Shown here: positions 15,576-25,591 of the stretch, piece after piece
How positions within the stretch are numbered: position 1 is the first letter of the stretch
How the letters are laid out: every line of letters begins with the position of its first letter
NCBI RefSeq assembly: GCF_037055355.1
Contig: NZ_CP146350.1
Coordinates: 6,347,001-6,411,000 of the forward strand
Direction of reading: 5' to 3'
Source of the DNA: Streptomyces sp. DG1A-41
GTDB taxonomy: Bacteria > Actinomycetota > Actinomycetes > Streptomycetales > Streptomycetaceae
DNA length: 64,000 nucleotides
Program-made: the position numbers and the translations under genes
The notes under the pieces: model-generated
Told to the model about the DNA's origin: nothing
The model's database searches: none
What the model saw: the letters and a program-made list of their open reading frames with translations, nothing else

Positions 15576-16790
15576 TCAGGTGTGATTCCCCGAAGCAATT
15601 ACCAGCGCGTAGGTCTGTGTCGCGATCTCCAATTCCTCGTCAGTAGGCACCACCGCCACCGCGACCCGGGCGCCCTCGGGCGAGATCAGCCGCGCCTCGT
15701 CGCCGCGTACGGCGTTGCGCTCGCCGTCCACCGCCAGGCCCAGCTCCTCCAGGCCCGCCAGGGCGGCCTCCCGCACGGGCGCCGCGTTCTCGCCGACGCC
15801 GGCGGTGAAGGCCACCGCGTCCACCCGTCCGAGTACGGCGTAATAGGCGCCGATGTACTTCTTCAGGCGGTGAATGTAGATGTCGAACGCCAGCTCCGCC
15901 CGCTCGTCGCCCTCGTCGACGCGGCGGCGGATCTCCCTCATGTCGTTGTCGCCGCACAGTCCGATCAGACCGCTCTTCTTGTTGAGAAGAGTGTCGATCT
16001 CGTCGGCGGACATTCCACCAACACGCATCAAATGGAAGATGACGGCCGGGTCCATGTCTCCCGAGCGCGTACCCATCACGAGCCCCTCCAAAGGCGTCAG
16101 TCCCATGGAGGTGTCCACGCAACGACCGCCCCGCACGGCCGAGGCGGACGCCCCGTTGCCCAGGTGCAGCACGATCACGTTCGTCTCGGCGGGGTCCTTG
16201 CCGAGCAGCTCGGCGGTGGCCCGGGAGACGTAGGCGTGGGAGGTGCCGTGGAAGCCGTAGCGGCGGATGCGGTGCTTGTCGGCCGTCTCGACGTCGATCG
16301 CGTAGCGGGCGGCCGACTCCGGCATCGTCGTGTGGAAGGCGGTGTCGAAGACGGCGACCTGCGGCAGGTCCGGGCGCAGGGACTGCGCCGTGCGGATCCC
16401 GGTGAGGTTGGCCGGGTTGTGCAGCGGGGCCACCGGGATGAGCCGTTCGATCTCGGCGAGGACGGCGTCGTCGATCACGGTCGGCTCGGTGAAGGACTTG
16501 CCCCCGTGCACCACCCGGTGCCCGATCGCGGCCAGTTCGGGCGAGTCCAGGCCGAGCCCGTCCTTGGCGAGCTCCTCGGCGACGGCCTTCAGGGCGGCGT
16601 CGTGGTCGGCGATCGCCCCGCCGCGCTCCCGGCTCTCGCCGCCGGCCGGGGTGTGCTTCAGCCGGGAGGTCTGCTCGCCGATGCGCTCGACGAGACCCAC
16701 CGCCAGCCGGCTGTCGTCGCGCATGTCGAGCAGCTGGTACTTCACTGACGACGAGCCGGAGTTGAGGACGAGGACACGGGTGGGGCTCAC
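15576..16790 (-). CDS. ackA: Acetate kinase
   Basis: A 404-residue enzyme of the ASKHA fold that converts acetyl phosphate and ADP to acetate and ATP. It shows V-L-V-L-N-S-G-S-S-S-V-K-Y near the N-terminus, the phosphate motif R-Y-G-F-H-G-T-S-H, H-L-G-N-G-A-S and the adenosine motif F-T-A-G-V-G-E-N. The start is GTG 16790, whose bases overlap the pta stop as GTGA, so the two genes are translationally coupled. Pta-AckA together run the reversible acetate overflow or assimilation branch from acetyl-CoA. Confidence 0.97.
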   Translation of the reverse strand: MSPTRVLVLNSGSSSVKYQLLDMRDDSRLAVGLVERIGEQTSRLKHTPAGGESRERGGAIADHDAALKAVAEELAKDGLGLDSPELAAIGHRVVHGGKSFTEPTVIDDAVLAEIERLIPVAPLHNPANLTGIRTAQSLRPDLPQVAVFDTAFHTTMPESAARYAIDVETADKHRIRRYGFHGTSHAYVSRATAELLGKDPAETNVIVLHLGNGASASAVRGGRCVDTSMGLTPLEGLVMGTRSGDMDPAVIFHLMRVGGMSADEIDTLLNKKSGLIGLCGDNDMREIRRRVDEGDERAELAFDIYIHRLKKYIGAYYAVLGRVDAVAFTAGVGENAAPVREAALAGLEELGLAVDGERNAVRGDEARLISPEGARVAVAVVPTDEELEIATQTYALVIASGNHT

Positions 16791-18889
16791 TGGGCGGTTG
16801 CCTTCTCGCTCGGGGACGGGGCGGGGGACTGGGCCTGGATGGCCGTGATGGCGACCGTGTTGACGATGTCCTGGACCAGGGCGCCCCGGGACAGGTCGTT
16901 GACCGGCTTGCGCAGGCCCTGGAGTACCGGGCCGACGGCGATCGCGCCGGCCGAGCGCTGCACGGCCTTGTAGGTGTTGTTGCCGGTGTTCAGGTCGGGG
17001 AAGATCAGCACGCTCGCCTGCCCCGCGACCTCGGAGCCGGGCAGCTTGGTCGCCGCGACCGACGGCTCCACGGCGGCGTCGTACTGGATCGGGCCCTCGA
17101 TCTTCAGGTCGGGCCGGCGCGCGCGGACGATCTCGGTGGCCTCGCGGACCTTGTCGACGTCGGCGCCGGAGCCGGACGTACCGGTGGAGTACGACAACAT
17201 GGCGATCCGCGGCTCCACGCCGAACTGCCCGGCCGTGCTCGCCGACTGGATGGCGATGTCGGCGAGCTGCTCGGCGTTCGGGTCGGGGTTGACCGCGCAG
17301 TCGCCGTAGACGAGGACCTTGTCGGCCAGGCACATGAAGAACACCGACGAGACGATGTCGGCGTCCGGCTTGGTCTTGATGATCTCGAAGGCCGGACGGA
17401 TGGTCGCGGCCGTGGAGTGCACCGAGCCCGACACCATGCCGTCGGCGAGGCCCTCCTGCACCATCAGCGTGCCGAAGTAGTTCACGTCGGAGACGACGTC
17501 GTACGCCAGCTCCACGGTGACGCCCCGGTGGGCGCGCAGGGCCGCGTACTTCTCGGCGAAGGCGTCGCGCAGGTCGGAGGTGGCCGGGTCGATCAGCTGG
17601 GACTCGCCGAGGTCGATGCCGAGGTCGGCGGCCTTCTTGCGGATGAGTTCGACGGGGCCGAGCAGGGTCAGTTCGCACACGCCCCGGCGCAGCAGCACCT
17701 CGGCGGCGTGCAGCACCCGCTCCTCGGTGCCCTCGGGCAGCACCACGCGGCGCAGGTCGGAGCGGGCCTGCTCCAGGAGCTTGTGCTCGAACATCATCGG
17801 CGTGACGCGGTCGCTGCTCGGGGCGGAGACGCGGCGGGCGAGACCGGCGGTGTCGGCGTACCGCTCGAACAGGCCGAGTGCCCGCTCCGCCTTGCGCGGG
17901 GTGGCCGCGTTGAGCTTGCCCTCCAGGGAGAACAGCTGCTCGGCGGTGGGGAAGCTGGTGCCGGCCACCGACAGCACCGGGGTACCGGGCGCGAGCCGGT
18001 CGGCGAGCGTGAGGATGTCGTCACCGGGCACCTCGTCCAGGGTGAGCAGCACGCCCGCTATCGGCGGGGTGCCGGCGCTGTGCGCGGCGAGCGCGCCGAC
18101 GACCAGGTCGGCCCGGTCGCCCGGGGTGACGACGAGGCAGCCCGGGGTCAGGGCGCCCAGGAAGTTCGGCAGCATCGCGCCGCCGAAGACGAAGCCGAGC
18201 ACGTCCCGGGCCAGCCCCGAGTCGTCGCCCAGCACCACCTTGGCGCCGAGGGTGTGGCCGATCTGCGAGACGGTCGGGGCGGACAGCGCGGGCTCGTCGG
18301 GCAGGACGTAACAGGGCACGCGGAGCCGGGAGTCGAGCTGGCCGGCGATCTCGTCGCGGTCCTCGCGGGCCACCCGGTTGGTGACCATGGCCAGGACGTC
18401 GCAGCCCAGCGTGTCGTAGGCGCGGTAGGCGTTGCGCGTCTCGGCGAGCACCGCCTCGACGGTCTGCTTGCGGCCGCCCACGACCGGGATCACGGACGCG
18501 CCGAACTCGTTCGCCAGCCGGGCGTTGAGCGACAGCTCGTCCGGGAGCTGGGTGCCGGCGTAGTCGGTGCCGAGGACCAGGACCACGTCGTAGTCGCGGG
18601 CGACCAGGTGGAAGCGGTCGACGAGCGTGGACACCAGCTCGTCGGTGCCGGCCTCGGCCTGGAGGGCGGACGCCTCGTGGTAGTCCATGCCGTAGACGGT
18701 CGCCGGGTCCTGGGTGAGCCGGTAGCGGGCGCGCAGCAGCTCGAAGAGGCGGTCGGGGCCGTCATGGACGAGGGGACGGAAGACGCCCACCCGGTCGACC
18801 TGCCGGGTGAGGAGCTCCATGACCCCCAGTTCGACGACCTGGCGGCCGTCGCCGCGGTCGATGCCGGTCACGTACACGCTGCGGGTCAC
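16787..18889 (-). CDS. pta: Phosphate acetyltransferase, long form
   Basis: A 700-residue enzyme making acetyl phosphate from acetyl-CoA. The C-terminal third to half is the PTA_PTB catalytic domain (R-V-V-L-P-E-G-T-E-E-R-V-L to S-T-G-T-S-G-S-G-A-D and G-P-I-Q-Y-D-A-A). The N-terminal part is the P-loop-like AAA_26 region (S-V-Y-V-T-G-I-D-R-G-D-G-R), where the usual G-x-G-K-S/T is not intact, followed by a DRTGG-type regulatory domain. This long type II architecture is usual in actinobacteria and gives metabolite control. GTG 18889 has GGAGAG upstream. It is divergent from pfkA. Confidence 0.96.
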   Translation of the reverse strand: MTRSVYVTGIDRGDGRQVVELGVMELLTRQVDRVGVFRPLVHDGPDRLFELLRARYRLTQDPATVYGMDYHEASALQAEAGTDELVSTLVDRFHLVARDYDVVLVLGTDYAGTQLPDELSLNARLANEFGASVIPVVGGRKQTVEAVLAETRNAYRAYDTLGCDVLAMVTNRVAREDRDEIAGQLDSRLRVPCYVLPDEPALSAPTVSQIGHTLGAKVVLGDDSGLARDVLGFVFGGAMLPNFLGALTPGCLVVTPGDRADLVVGALAAHSAGTPPIAGVLLTLDEVPGDDILTLADRLAPGTPVLSVAGTSFPTAEQLFSLEGKLNAATPRKAERALGLFERYADTAGLARRVSAPSSDRVTPMMFEHKLLEQARSDLRRVVLPEGTEERVLHAAEVLLRRGVCELTLLGPVELIRKKAADLGIDLGESQLIDPATSDLRDAFAEKYAALRAHRGVTVELAYDVVSDVNYFGTLMVQEGLADGMVSGSVHSTAATIRPAFEIIKTKPDADIVSSVFFMCLADKVLVYGDCAVNPDPNAEQLADIAIQSASTAGQFGVEPRIAMLSYSTGTSGSGADVDKVREATEIVRARRPDLKIEGPIQYDAAVEPSVAATKLPGSEVAGQASVLIFPDLNTGNNTYKAVQRSAGAIAVGPVLQGLRKPVNDLSRGALVQDIVNTVAITAIQAQSPAPSPSEKATAQ

Positions 18890-18934
18890 GCGCGCTCTCC
18901 GTTTCGTCTCGAGTGGGGGTACACATCAAGCCAA

Positions 18935-18948
18935 TGGCTATCCAGCCA
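18935..18948. promoter_or_regulatory. Inverted repeat TGGCT-ATCC-AGCCA in the pta-pfkA gap
   Basis: Perfect five-bp arms with a four-base spacer, 46 bases upstream of pta and between the divergent promoters. It could serve a shared regulator of both glycolytic directions. Confidence 0.35.
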
Positions 18949-18987
18949 GGGGAACAAAAATCGCCCACCGAGGTGAGCTGAACCCTC

Positions 18988-19016
18988 TTGACAATACCTC
19001 TGCCGATAGATAAGGC
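18988..19016 (+). promoter_or_regulatory. Vegetative sigma70-type promoter for pfkA
   Basis: A -35 box TTGACA (18988-18993) and -10 box TAAGGC (19011-19016) are separated by exactly 17 bases, about 94 bases upstream of the pfkA ATG. This is close to the HrdB consensus of Streptomyces housekeeping genes. Confidence 0.7.
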
Positions 19017-19109
19017 GCCCGTCAGCCCGGGGTGCGGCACCGGGCTGTGGAGCGTGAAACAATCGGCAGAGGCTCACCGGTATCAACAGCGAGCAGGAGA
19101 CACAGCACG

Positions 19110-20135
<1,026 letters not shown>

Positions 20136-20145
20136 TCGGACATCT

Positions 20146-20883
20146 CTAGGCCGGGCGCCGCTGGATCCTCGTCCAGAAGTGCTCGACGATCCGGGCGAGG
20201 AAGTCACGAGCGGCGTCGCCGGCGTCGCTGCCGCCGCCGCCCCAGCTCAGGGTGGCGGCCATGTGCCCCTGGTAGTCCTGGTGCAGCCCCTGGAGGGCGT
20301 CCTCCAGGAACGGCCGGTCCAGGGGCACGACCTTGGCCACCGGGCGTACGTAGGCCTGCCAGCGGGTGGTCACGGCGTTGCGCAGCAGTTCGCCGAGCTT
20401 GGCGTCGCGGCCCGTGACGGTGACGAAGTCCGGCAGGCCGAGGCCGAGCAGATCGGCGAGGGCCGCAGACTGGCGGTCGGTGCCGCGCCAGGTGTCGGTC
20501 TCCTCCATCCGTAGATACGCGTGGAGTTCGTGCCCCACGGCACGGGCCACGTCCTCGGGGGCGAAGCCGCGGGCGATGCGGTGCTCGCGCAGGGTGCGCG
20601 GTCTGCCGATGAGTTCGCCGGGTGCGCACCACAACACGCCTGCGAGCGCGGTGAGTTCGGAGCCGGAAGGGGACGCGGCCCCGCGTTCCCAGGCCATGAC
20701 GTGGTCCGGGGTGATGTGGGGGTGCCCGTACGAGACGCGCATACCGTAGGCGACGTGCTCGGGTGTCATGCCGAGGGCCGCGCGCAGGCGGCGGGCGGCG
20801 GGGGCGTTGAAGGGCGGGGGCGTCGGGGTGGCGGGCAGGGGGTTGGGTGTGGGCTGGCTCGGGCGGGCTGAAGGTCGGCGCAC
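20146..20883 (-). CDS. Helix-turn-helix (XRE-like) DNA-binding protein
   Basis: About 245 residues with a proline-rich N-terminus and two HTH-like segments in tandem: L-R-A-A-L-G-M-T-P-E-H-V-A-Y-G-M with A-W-E-R-G-A-A-S-P-S-G-S-E-L-T-A-L-A-G-V, and L-R-E-H-R-I-A-R-G-F-A-P-E-D-V-A-R-A-V-G-H. The C-terminal half is a conserved Streptomyces domain ending W-T-R-I-Q-R-R-P-A, with no catalytic motif. The start is uncertain: TTG 20892 and GTG 20883 are both in frame, and I use GTG. It converges on pfkA with 10 bases between the stops. The targets are unknown. Confidence 0.8.
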   Translation of the reverse strand: MRRPSARPSQPTPNPLPATPTPPPFNAPAARRLRAALGMTPEHVAYGMRVSYGHPHITPDHVMAWERGAASPSGSELTALAGVLWCAPGELIGRPRTLREHRIARGFAPEDVARAVGHELHAYLRMEETDTWRGTDRQSAALADLLGLGLPDFVTVTGRDAKLGELLRNAVTTRWQAYVRPVAKVVPLDRPFLEDALQGLHQDYQGHMAATLSWGGGGSDAGDAARDFLARIVEHFWTRIQRRPA

Positions 20884-21069
20884 GGGCCACAAGCTAGGGG
20901 TGCGGGGATGCGGTGACTACGGTCTGTTCGGCCAGGATCACGGATTGTAGGAAGCTACGGCTACCGGCGGGTTCGACCGGGGCCGAAGATCGTCTGTCGG
21001 CCGGGGCGGAGGTACGGCGAGGATGGCGCCGGGCCTGGTGATCGCGGGCCCGGAAAGGTGGTCGGTCAG

Positions 21070-21519
21070 GTGAACGGCAAGCTCAGTGGGCATATTCGCG
21101 AGCGTCTTCTCGCGACGAACTTCTGGCACCTCGCGACGGTGGGTGCGGACGGAGCGCCCCAGGTGTCGCCCATGTGGGCGGACATCGAAGGGGAGTACGT
21201 CATGGTCAACACCTCCATCGGGCGGGTGAAGGAGGAGAACCTGCGGCGCAATCCGTACGTTTCGCTGTCCCACCACGACCCCGGGAACCCGTACGACCGG
21301 GCGGAGATCCGGGGCAGGGTCGTCCGGTTCGTGGAGGGCGAGGAGGCGGAGCGGGCGATGGACCGGCTCGCGCGGAAATACCTCGGGGAGGACCGGTATC
21401 CGTGGCTGCTGCCCGGGGAGCGCCGGGTGATGCTGCTGATCGAGCCGACGCGGGTACGGAGGGTGGAGGGCGTGGAGCCGTTCCGGCCCGGGGTCCTGCC
21501 GGACGGGGCGGCCGGCTGA
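21070..21519 (+). CDS. PPOX-class F420-dependent oxidoreductase-like protein
   Basis: A 149-residue split-barrel flavin/F420-binding protein: L-A-T-N-F-W-H-L-A-T-V-G-A-D-G-A-P-Q-V-S-P-M-W-A is the standard opening, followed by N-T-S-I-G-R-V-K-E-E-N-L-R-R-N-P-Y-V-S-L and R-G-R-V-V-R-F-V-E-G. Members reduce diverse substrates with F420H2 or bind F420/FMN without known activity. GTG 21070 is preferred because AAAGG lies 11 bases upstream; GTG 21058 is in frame but without a clear site. It stands alone between the HTH gene and the damaged glucarate locus. Confidence 0.88.
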   Translation: MNGKLSGHIRERLLATNFWHLATVGADGAPQVSPMWADIEGEYVMVNTSIGRVKEENLRRNPYVSLSHHDPGNPYDRAEIRGRVVRFVEGEEAERAMDRLARKYLGEDRYPWLLPGERRVMLLIEPTRVRRVEGVEPFRPGVLPDGAAG

Positions 21520-21589
21520 GGGGCGGCCGCGCCGGGGATCTCTTTCGCGACAGCTCCCTTGCGGCGTCTGACAGGAGGGGCCTCTGACA

Positions 21590-21782
21590 GGCCCTGACGC
21601 CAGTCGGGTGAGCTCGGTGCCGGCGGTAGCCTGGATTCGATCCCCGCCCTGATGTCCCTCCTCACGGAGACGATGCGGGCCTCGTGCTCCGGGGTCAGTC
21701 GGGCCACCGGGACCGAGCAGCTGATGGCGTCGCCGGCCCAGGGGTGCCGTAGCGCAGGGCGAAGCCGAAGCCGGCGATGCGC
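21590..21782 (-). pseudogene. 3' remnant of an IclR-family regulator
   Basis: The minus strand encodes G-D-A-I-S-C-S-V-P-V-A-R-L-T-P-E-H-E-A-R and R-D-I-R-A-G-I-E-S-R-L, the hallmark last strand and helix of the IclR effector domain. Just upstream, in a different frame, is [12 protein letters not shown]. The DNA-binding half and the start are missing, and no proper stop remains. Its upstream side abuts the truncated transporter on the opposite strand, which suggests one deletion removed the 5' parts of both divergent genes. IclR proteins commonly repress sugar-acid catabolism, which fits gudD next door. Limits are approximate. Confidence 0.55.
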
Positions 21783-21789
21783 CGGCATG

Positions 21790-22158
21790 GGCCGGGACCG
21801 GGCGGCCGACGTCACCGACGGCTGGACCATCTCGCCGATCGTCCTCGCCTGGCTCGTCGCCGTCATCCTCCGCATCGCGCTCGGCTCGGCCACGGTCGCC
21901 GTCGTCACGGCCTCAGGTGTGGCGCTGCCGCTCCTGGCGGGCAGCGGGGTGCACCCGGAGGTCATGGTGCTGGCCGTCGCCTGCGGCTCCATCGCCTTCT
22001 CCCACGTCAACGACCCCGGGTTCTGGCTGTCCAAGGAGTACTTCGACCTCTCCATCGAGGCGATCAAGGTCCGCACGTCCTGTACGACGGTGCTCGTCGT
22101 GCTCGGCCTGGGCGGCGTCCTGGTGACCGAGTGGGTCCTCGACGCCCTGAGTCTCTGA
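21790..22158 (+). pseudogene. 3' remnant of a GntP-type gluconate/glucarate permease
   Basis: About 110 residues of the C-terminal end of a GntP-family proton symporter: [18 protein letters not shown], then [14 protein letters not shown] and [18 protein letters not shown], all signature GntP segments. A full permease has about 450 residues, so three quarters is gone. The frame upstream of about 21790 does not look like GntP. It lies 35 bases before gudD, as a transporter would in a glucarate operon. It cannot be a functional carrier. Confidence 0.75.
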
Positions 22159-22193
22159 ACCACCACACGTCAGCCTTCGCAAAGGGGCATCCG

Positions 22194-23531
22194 ATGAGCA
22201 ACGAACCGCAGCCGACCGTCACGGCGTTCGCCGTCTACCCCGTCGCAGGCCGGGACAGCATGGAGCTGAACCTCTCCGGCGCGCACGGCCCGTACTTCAC
22301 CCGCAACGTCGTCGTTCTCACCGACTCCGAAGGGCGCACCGGTCTGGGGGAGGTGCCAGGCGGGGAGAAGATCACGCAGACCCTGCGGGACGCCGAGTCG
22401 CTGGTCGTGGGGGCCAAGGTGGGTGACTACAAGCGGGTGCTGCGCGAGATCGGTGACCGGTTCGCCGACCGGGACGCCGGGGGGCGGGGTGCCCAGACCT
22501 TCGACCAGCGGACCACCGTCCACACGGTCACCGCGGTCGAGTCGGCGCTGCTCGACCTGCTGGGGCAGCATCTGGACGTACCCGTGGCGGCGCTGCTGGG
22601 CGACGGGCAGCAGCGGGACTCCGTGCGGGTGCTGGGGTACCTCTTCTACGTCGGTGACCCGAACCGGACGGATCTGGAGTACGTCCGGGAACCCGGTTCC
22701 CCGGTGGAGTGGTACCGCGTGCGGCACGAGGAGGCGCTGTCGCCGGAGGCGATCGTGCGGCAGGCGGAGGCGGCCTGCGAGCACTACGGGTTCCGGGACT
22801 TCAAGCTCAAGGGGGGTGTGCTGGCGGGTGAGGAGGAGGTCGCGGCCGTACGGGCGCTCAAGTCGCGCTTTCCCGAGGCGCGGATCACCCTCGACCCGAA
22901 CGGGGCGTGGTCGCTGCGCGAGGCGGTGGAGCTGTGCCGGCCGCTGGTCGGCACGCTCGCATACGCCGAGGATCCCTGTGGGGCGGAAGGCGGTTACTCC
23001 GGGCGGGAGATCCTCGCCGAGTTCCGCCGGGCGACGGGGCTGCCCACGGCGACGAACATGATCGCGACCGACTGGCGTCAGATGGCCCATGCGCTGGCTC
23101 TCCAGTCGGTCTCCATCCCGCTGGCCGATCCGCACTTCTGGACCATGCAGGGGTCGGTGCGCGTGGCGCAGCTCTGCAACGCGATGGGGCTGACCTGGGG
23201 GTGTCACTCCAACAACCACTTCGACATCTCCCTGGCCATGGTGACGCACTGCGGGGCCGCGGCACCGGGGGAGTACAACGCGCTGGACACGCACTGGATC
23301 TGGCAGGAAGGGCTGGAGCGGCTGACCGCCGAGCCGCCCCGCATCGTGGGCGGCCAGATCGCCGTCCCGGACGCGCCCGGGCTGGGCGTCCGGCTCGACA
23401 CGGACCGCCTGCTGGCGGCACACGAGCTGTACCGGGAGAAGGCACTGGGGGCCCGGGACGATGCGGCGGGGATGCAGTACCTGATCCCGGGCTGGGAGTT
23501 CGACGCGAAGCGGCCGTGTCTGGTGCGGTAG
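22194..23531 (+). CDS. gudD: Glucarate dehydratase
   Basis: A 445-residue enolase-superfamily enzyme that dehydrates D-glucarate (and often L-idarate) to 5-keto-4-deoxyglucarate. The catalytic K-x-K is at Lys204 and Lys206 (F-K-L-K-G-G), the metal ligands are in the strands [16 protein letters not shown] and T-N-M-I-A-T-D-W, and His338 lies in [10 protein letters not shown]. The length and spacing match characterised GudD proteins. AAAGGGG precedes the ATG. With its permease and regulator reduced to fragments, it may lack its native promoter, so expression and physiological use are doubtful although the coding sequence is intact. Confidence 0.95.
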   Translation: MSNEPQPTVTAFAVYPVAGRDSMELNLSGAHGPYFTRNVVVLTDSEGRTGLGEVPGGEKITQTLRDAESLVVGAKVGDYKRVLREIGDRFADRDAGGRGAQTFDQRTTVHTVTAVESALLDLLGQHLDVPVAALLGDGQQRDSVRVLGYLFYVGDPNRTDLEYVREPGSPVEWYRVRHEEALSPEAIVRQAEAACEHYGFRDFKLKGGVLAGEEEVAAVRALKSRFPEARITLDPNGAWSLREAVELCRPLVGTLAYAEDPCGAEGGYSGREILAEFRRATGLPTATNMIATDWRQMAHALALQSVSIPLADPHFWTMQGSVRVAQLCNAMGLTWGCHSNNHFDISLAMVTHCGAAAPGEYNALDTHWIWQEGLERLTAEPPRIVGGQIAVPDAPGLGVRLDTDRLLAAHELYREKALGARDDAAGMQYLIPGWEFDAKRPCLVR

Positions 23532-23563
23532 GCGCCTGCGCGCAGGTCGTGGGTCGGGGCCGC

Positions 23564-23652
23564 GTCGGGGGGCCGTCCTCGGAACGGCGCGATGGGGTGG
23601 GTGACCAACTGAGTGGCGTTGACGCGCCAACCGCTGCGGGCGGCCCCCCGAC
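23564..23652. repeat. 89-bp element bounded by 12-bp inverted repeats
   Basis: GTCGGGGGGCCG (23564-23575) is repeated inverted at 23641-23652, enclosing 65 bases that include GGGTGGGTGACCAACTGAG. It lies between the convergent gudD and sugar-permease genes. It may form a large-loop terminator or be a dispersed Streptomyces intergenic repeat. The rest of 23532-23799 has no gene. Confidence 0.55.
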
Positions 23653-23799
23653 ACCTCCCCTTCACGCCATAGGCGGGTGCGGGCCGCCGGTCCCGCCTGG
23701 CTGCGGGCAGTCGTGCCGCTGAGGGCGGCACCCGTCCCAAAGAAGCGGCACCCCGCAACGCCGGGCTGCGAACCCACCCGGCCCCGCCACCGGCGCCGG

Positions 23800-24639
23800 T
23801 CAGCCCTTGACCGCCCCGCCCAGTGCGAAGCCCCCTCCCAAGCGCCGGGCGATCAGGACGTACAGAAGGATCACCGGCGTCGAGTAGACGATCGAGAACG
23901 CTGCCAGCTGCCCGTACGCGACCATCCCCCGGTTCCCGAAGAAGTCGTTGATGCTGACGGACGCCGGCATCTGGCCGGGCGTGAGCAGGAGCATGAAGGG
24001 GACGAAGAAGTTGCCCCACATCATGACGAAGGAGAACACCGTCACGACGGCCACGCCCGGGCCCATCAGGGGCAGCACGATCCGGATCAGGGACTGGAGG
24101 GGCGAAGCCCCGTCGGTCCACGCCGCCTCTTCCAGTTCCTTCGGTACGCCGTCCATGAAGTTCTTCATCAGCCAGATGGCGAACGGCAGTTGGGACGCGG
24201 CGAAGAAGAAGATCGTGCCCTGCATGGTGTCGATCAGGTTCACCTGGACGAAGAGCGCGTAGACCGGAACCATGATCGCCGTGATCGGCAGGCTCGTCGC
24301 GAAGAGGATCGTCAGCAGGAACGGGCGGTTGAAGCGGGAGCGGAAGCGGGAGAGCGGATAGGCCGCCAGGGCCGCGCAGATCACCGTCAGCAGCGTCGCG
24401 CTGCCGCACAGCACCAGGCTGTTCAGCAGCGGCGTGAAGGTGATGTCGGAGGTCAGGATCGCGTCGAAGTTGTCCAGGGTGAGGCCGTCGGGTGCCTTCA
24501 CCCGGAGGTCGGCGTGGGGGTCGAGGGAGGACAGCACCACCCAGGCCAGGGGGAGGACAAAAGCGGCGGCGACCACGAGGAGGCCCGCGTCGGCCGCCAG
24601 GCGGCGGGTCGTGCTTCGGGAGACGAGGGTGAGGGCCAT
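23800..24639 (-). CDS. Carbohydrate ABC transporter permease (MalG/CUT1 type)
   Basis: A 279-residue inner-membrane permease with six predicted helices and the cytoplasmic EAA loop (E-E-A-A-W-T-D-G-A-S-P-L-Q-S-L-I-R-I-V-L-P) that contacts the ATPase. The C-terminus G-G-G-F-A-L-G-G-A-V-K-G is the standard CUT1 ending. It is the last gene of a three-gene operon (binding protein, permease, permease) with only six bases between the two permease genes. No ATPase gene is present, consistent with sharing of MsiK, as in other Streptomyces CUT1 systems. Confidence 0.95.
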   Translation of the reverse strand: MALTLVSRSTTRRLAADAGLLVVAAAFVLPLAWVVLSSLDPHADLRVKAPDGLTLDNFDAILTSDITFTPLLNSLVLCGSATLLTVICAALAAYPLSRFRSRFNRPFLLTILFATSLPITAIMVPVYALFVQVNLIDTMQGTIFFFAASQLPFAIWLMKNFMDGVPKELEEAAWTDGASPLQSLIRIVLPLMGPGVAVVTVFSFVMMWGNFFVPFMLLLTPGQMPASVSINDFFGNRGMVAYGQLAAFSIVYSTPVILLYVLIARRLGGGFALGGAVKG

Positions 24640-24645
24640 GGGCGT

Positions 24646-25575
24646 TCAGACCTCCGTCCGCAGCAGGCGCAGGTAGACGAGAGAGAAGAGGGAGCCGACC
24701 AGGAGCAGGAGCAGGGCCACCGCCGTGCCGTAGCCGATCAAACTGTTCTGGAAGGCCTGTTCGTACATGAAGAGCGGGAGCGTCTGGCTCTTGCCGCCCG
24801 GGCCGCCTCTCGTCATCACCCAGATCAGCCCGAAGACGGAGAGGGTCTGGAGGGTGTTGAGCATCAGGTTCGTGCCGATGGAGCGTCGGATCATGGGGAG
24901 GGTGATGTGCCACATGCGGCGCCAGCCGCCGGCCCCGTCGACCTCGGCGGCCTCGGTGATCTCCTGGGGGATCTCTTTCAGCGCGGCCGAGTAGACCAGC
25001 ATGGAGAACGCCGTACCGCGCCAGACATTGGCGAAGGACACCGCCAGGATGGGCAGCGTGAACAGCCAGTTCTGGGAGGGCAGGCGGAGCCAGTCCAGGA
25101 TGGCGTTCAGCGTCCCCTCGCGGCGGAAGAAGGCGTAGAGGAGGAAGCCGGCCACCACCTCGGGCAGCACCCAGGCCGTGATCACGATGCCGCCGGTGAG
25201 CGTACGGACCGGTTTCGACGCGCGCCGCATCAGCGCCGCCAGGGCGAGCCCGAGCGTGTTCTGCCCGAGCAGGGACGACAGGACCGTGAACACCAGCGTC
25301 AGCCATACGGCGTTGAGGAACGCCTCGTCCCCGAAGGCCCGGGTGAAGTTCTCGAAGCCGACGAACGACTCCCGGGCCTGGCCGGTGAGCTGGAGGTCGG
25401 TGAAGGCGATGTAGACGCAGTAGGCGATCGGGCCGGCGAGGAAGAGGAGCAGGAGGACGACGGCGGGGGTGAGGGGCAGGGCTCGGACCAGCGCGCCCGG
25501 GCCCCGCCGGGGGCGGCGGGGAGCCATGGGGCCGGGCGCCTTACCGAGGTCGGTGTGCGGTGCCGTGGTGGTCAT
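24646..25575 (-). CDS. Carbohydrate ABC transporter permease (MalF/CUT1 type)
   Basis: A 309-residue permease with a proline/arginine-rich cytoplasmic start (P-R-R-P-R-R-G-P-G) and six helices, beginning L-P-L-T-P-A-V-V-L-L-L-L-F-L-A-G-P-I. The EAA-type loop is E-I-P-Q-E-I-T-E-A-A-E-V-D-G-A-G-G. It pairs with the following permease to form the membrane channel of a CUT1 importer. It lies 16 bp after the binding protein gene. The sugar is not deducible from the permease. Confidence 0.95.
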   Translation of the reverse strand: MTTTAPHTDLGKAPGPMAPRRPRRGPGALVRALPLTPAVVLLLLFLAGPIAYCVYIAFTDLQLTGQARESFVGFENFTRAFGDEAFLNAVWLTLVFTVLSSLLGQNTLGLALAALMRRASKPVRTLTGGIVITAWVLPEVVAGFLLYAFFRREGTLNAILDWLRLPSQNWLFTLPILAVSFANVWRGTAFSMLVYSAALKEIPQEITEAAEVDGAGGWRRMWHITLPMIRRSIGTNLMLNTLQTLSVFGLIWVMTRGGPGGKSQTLPLFMYEQAFQNSLIGYGTAVALLLLLVGSLFSLVYLRLLRTEV

Positions 25576-25591
25576 CCGGGCGTACCGTCGC

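Noticed and set aside
21652..21785. N-terminal part of the open frame before the GntP fragment as a real signal or domain
   Set aside because: It is antisense to the IclR remnant and Arg/Ser-rich, with no GntP similarity.
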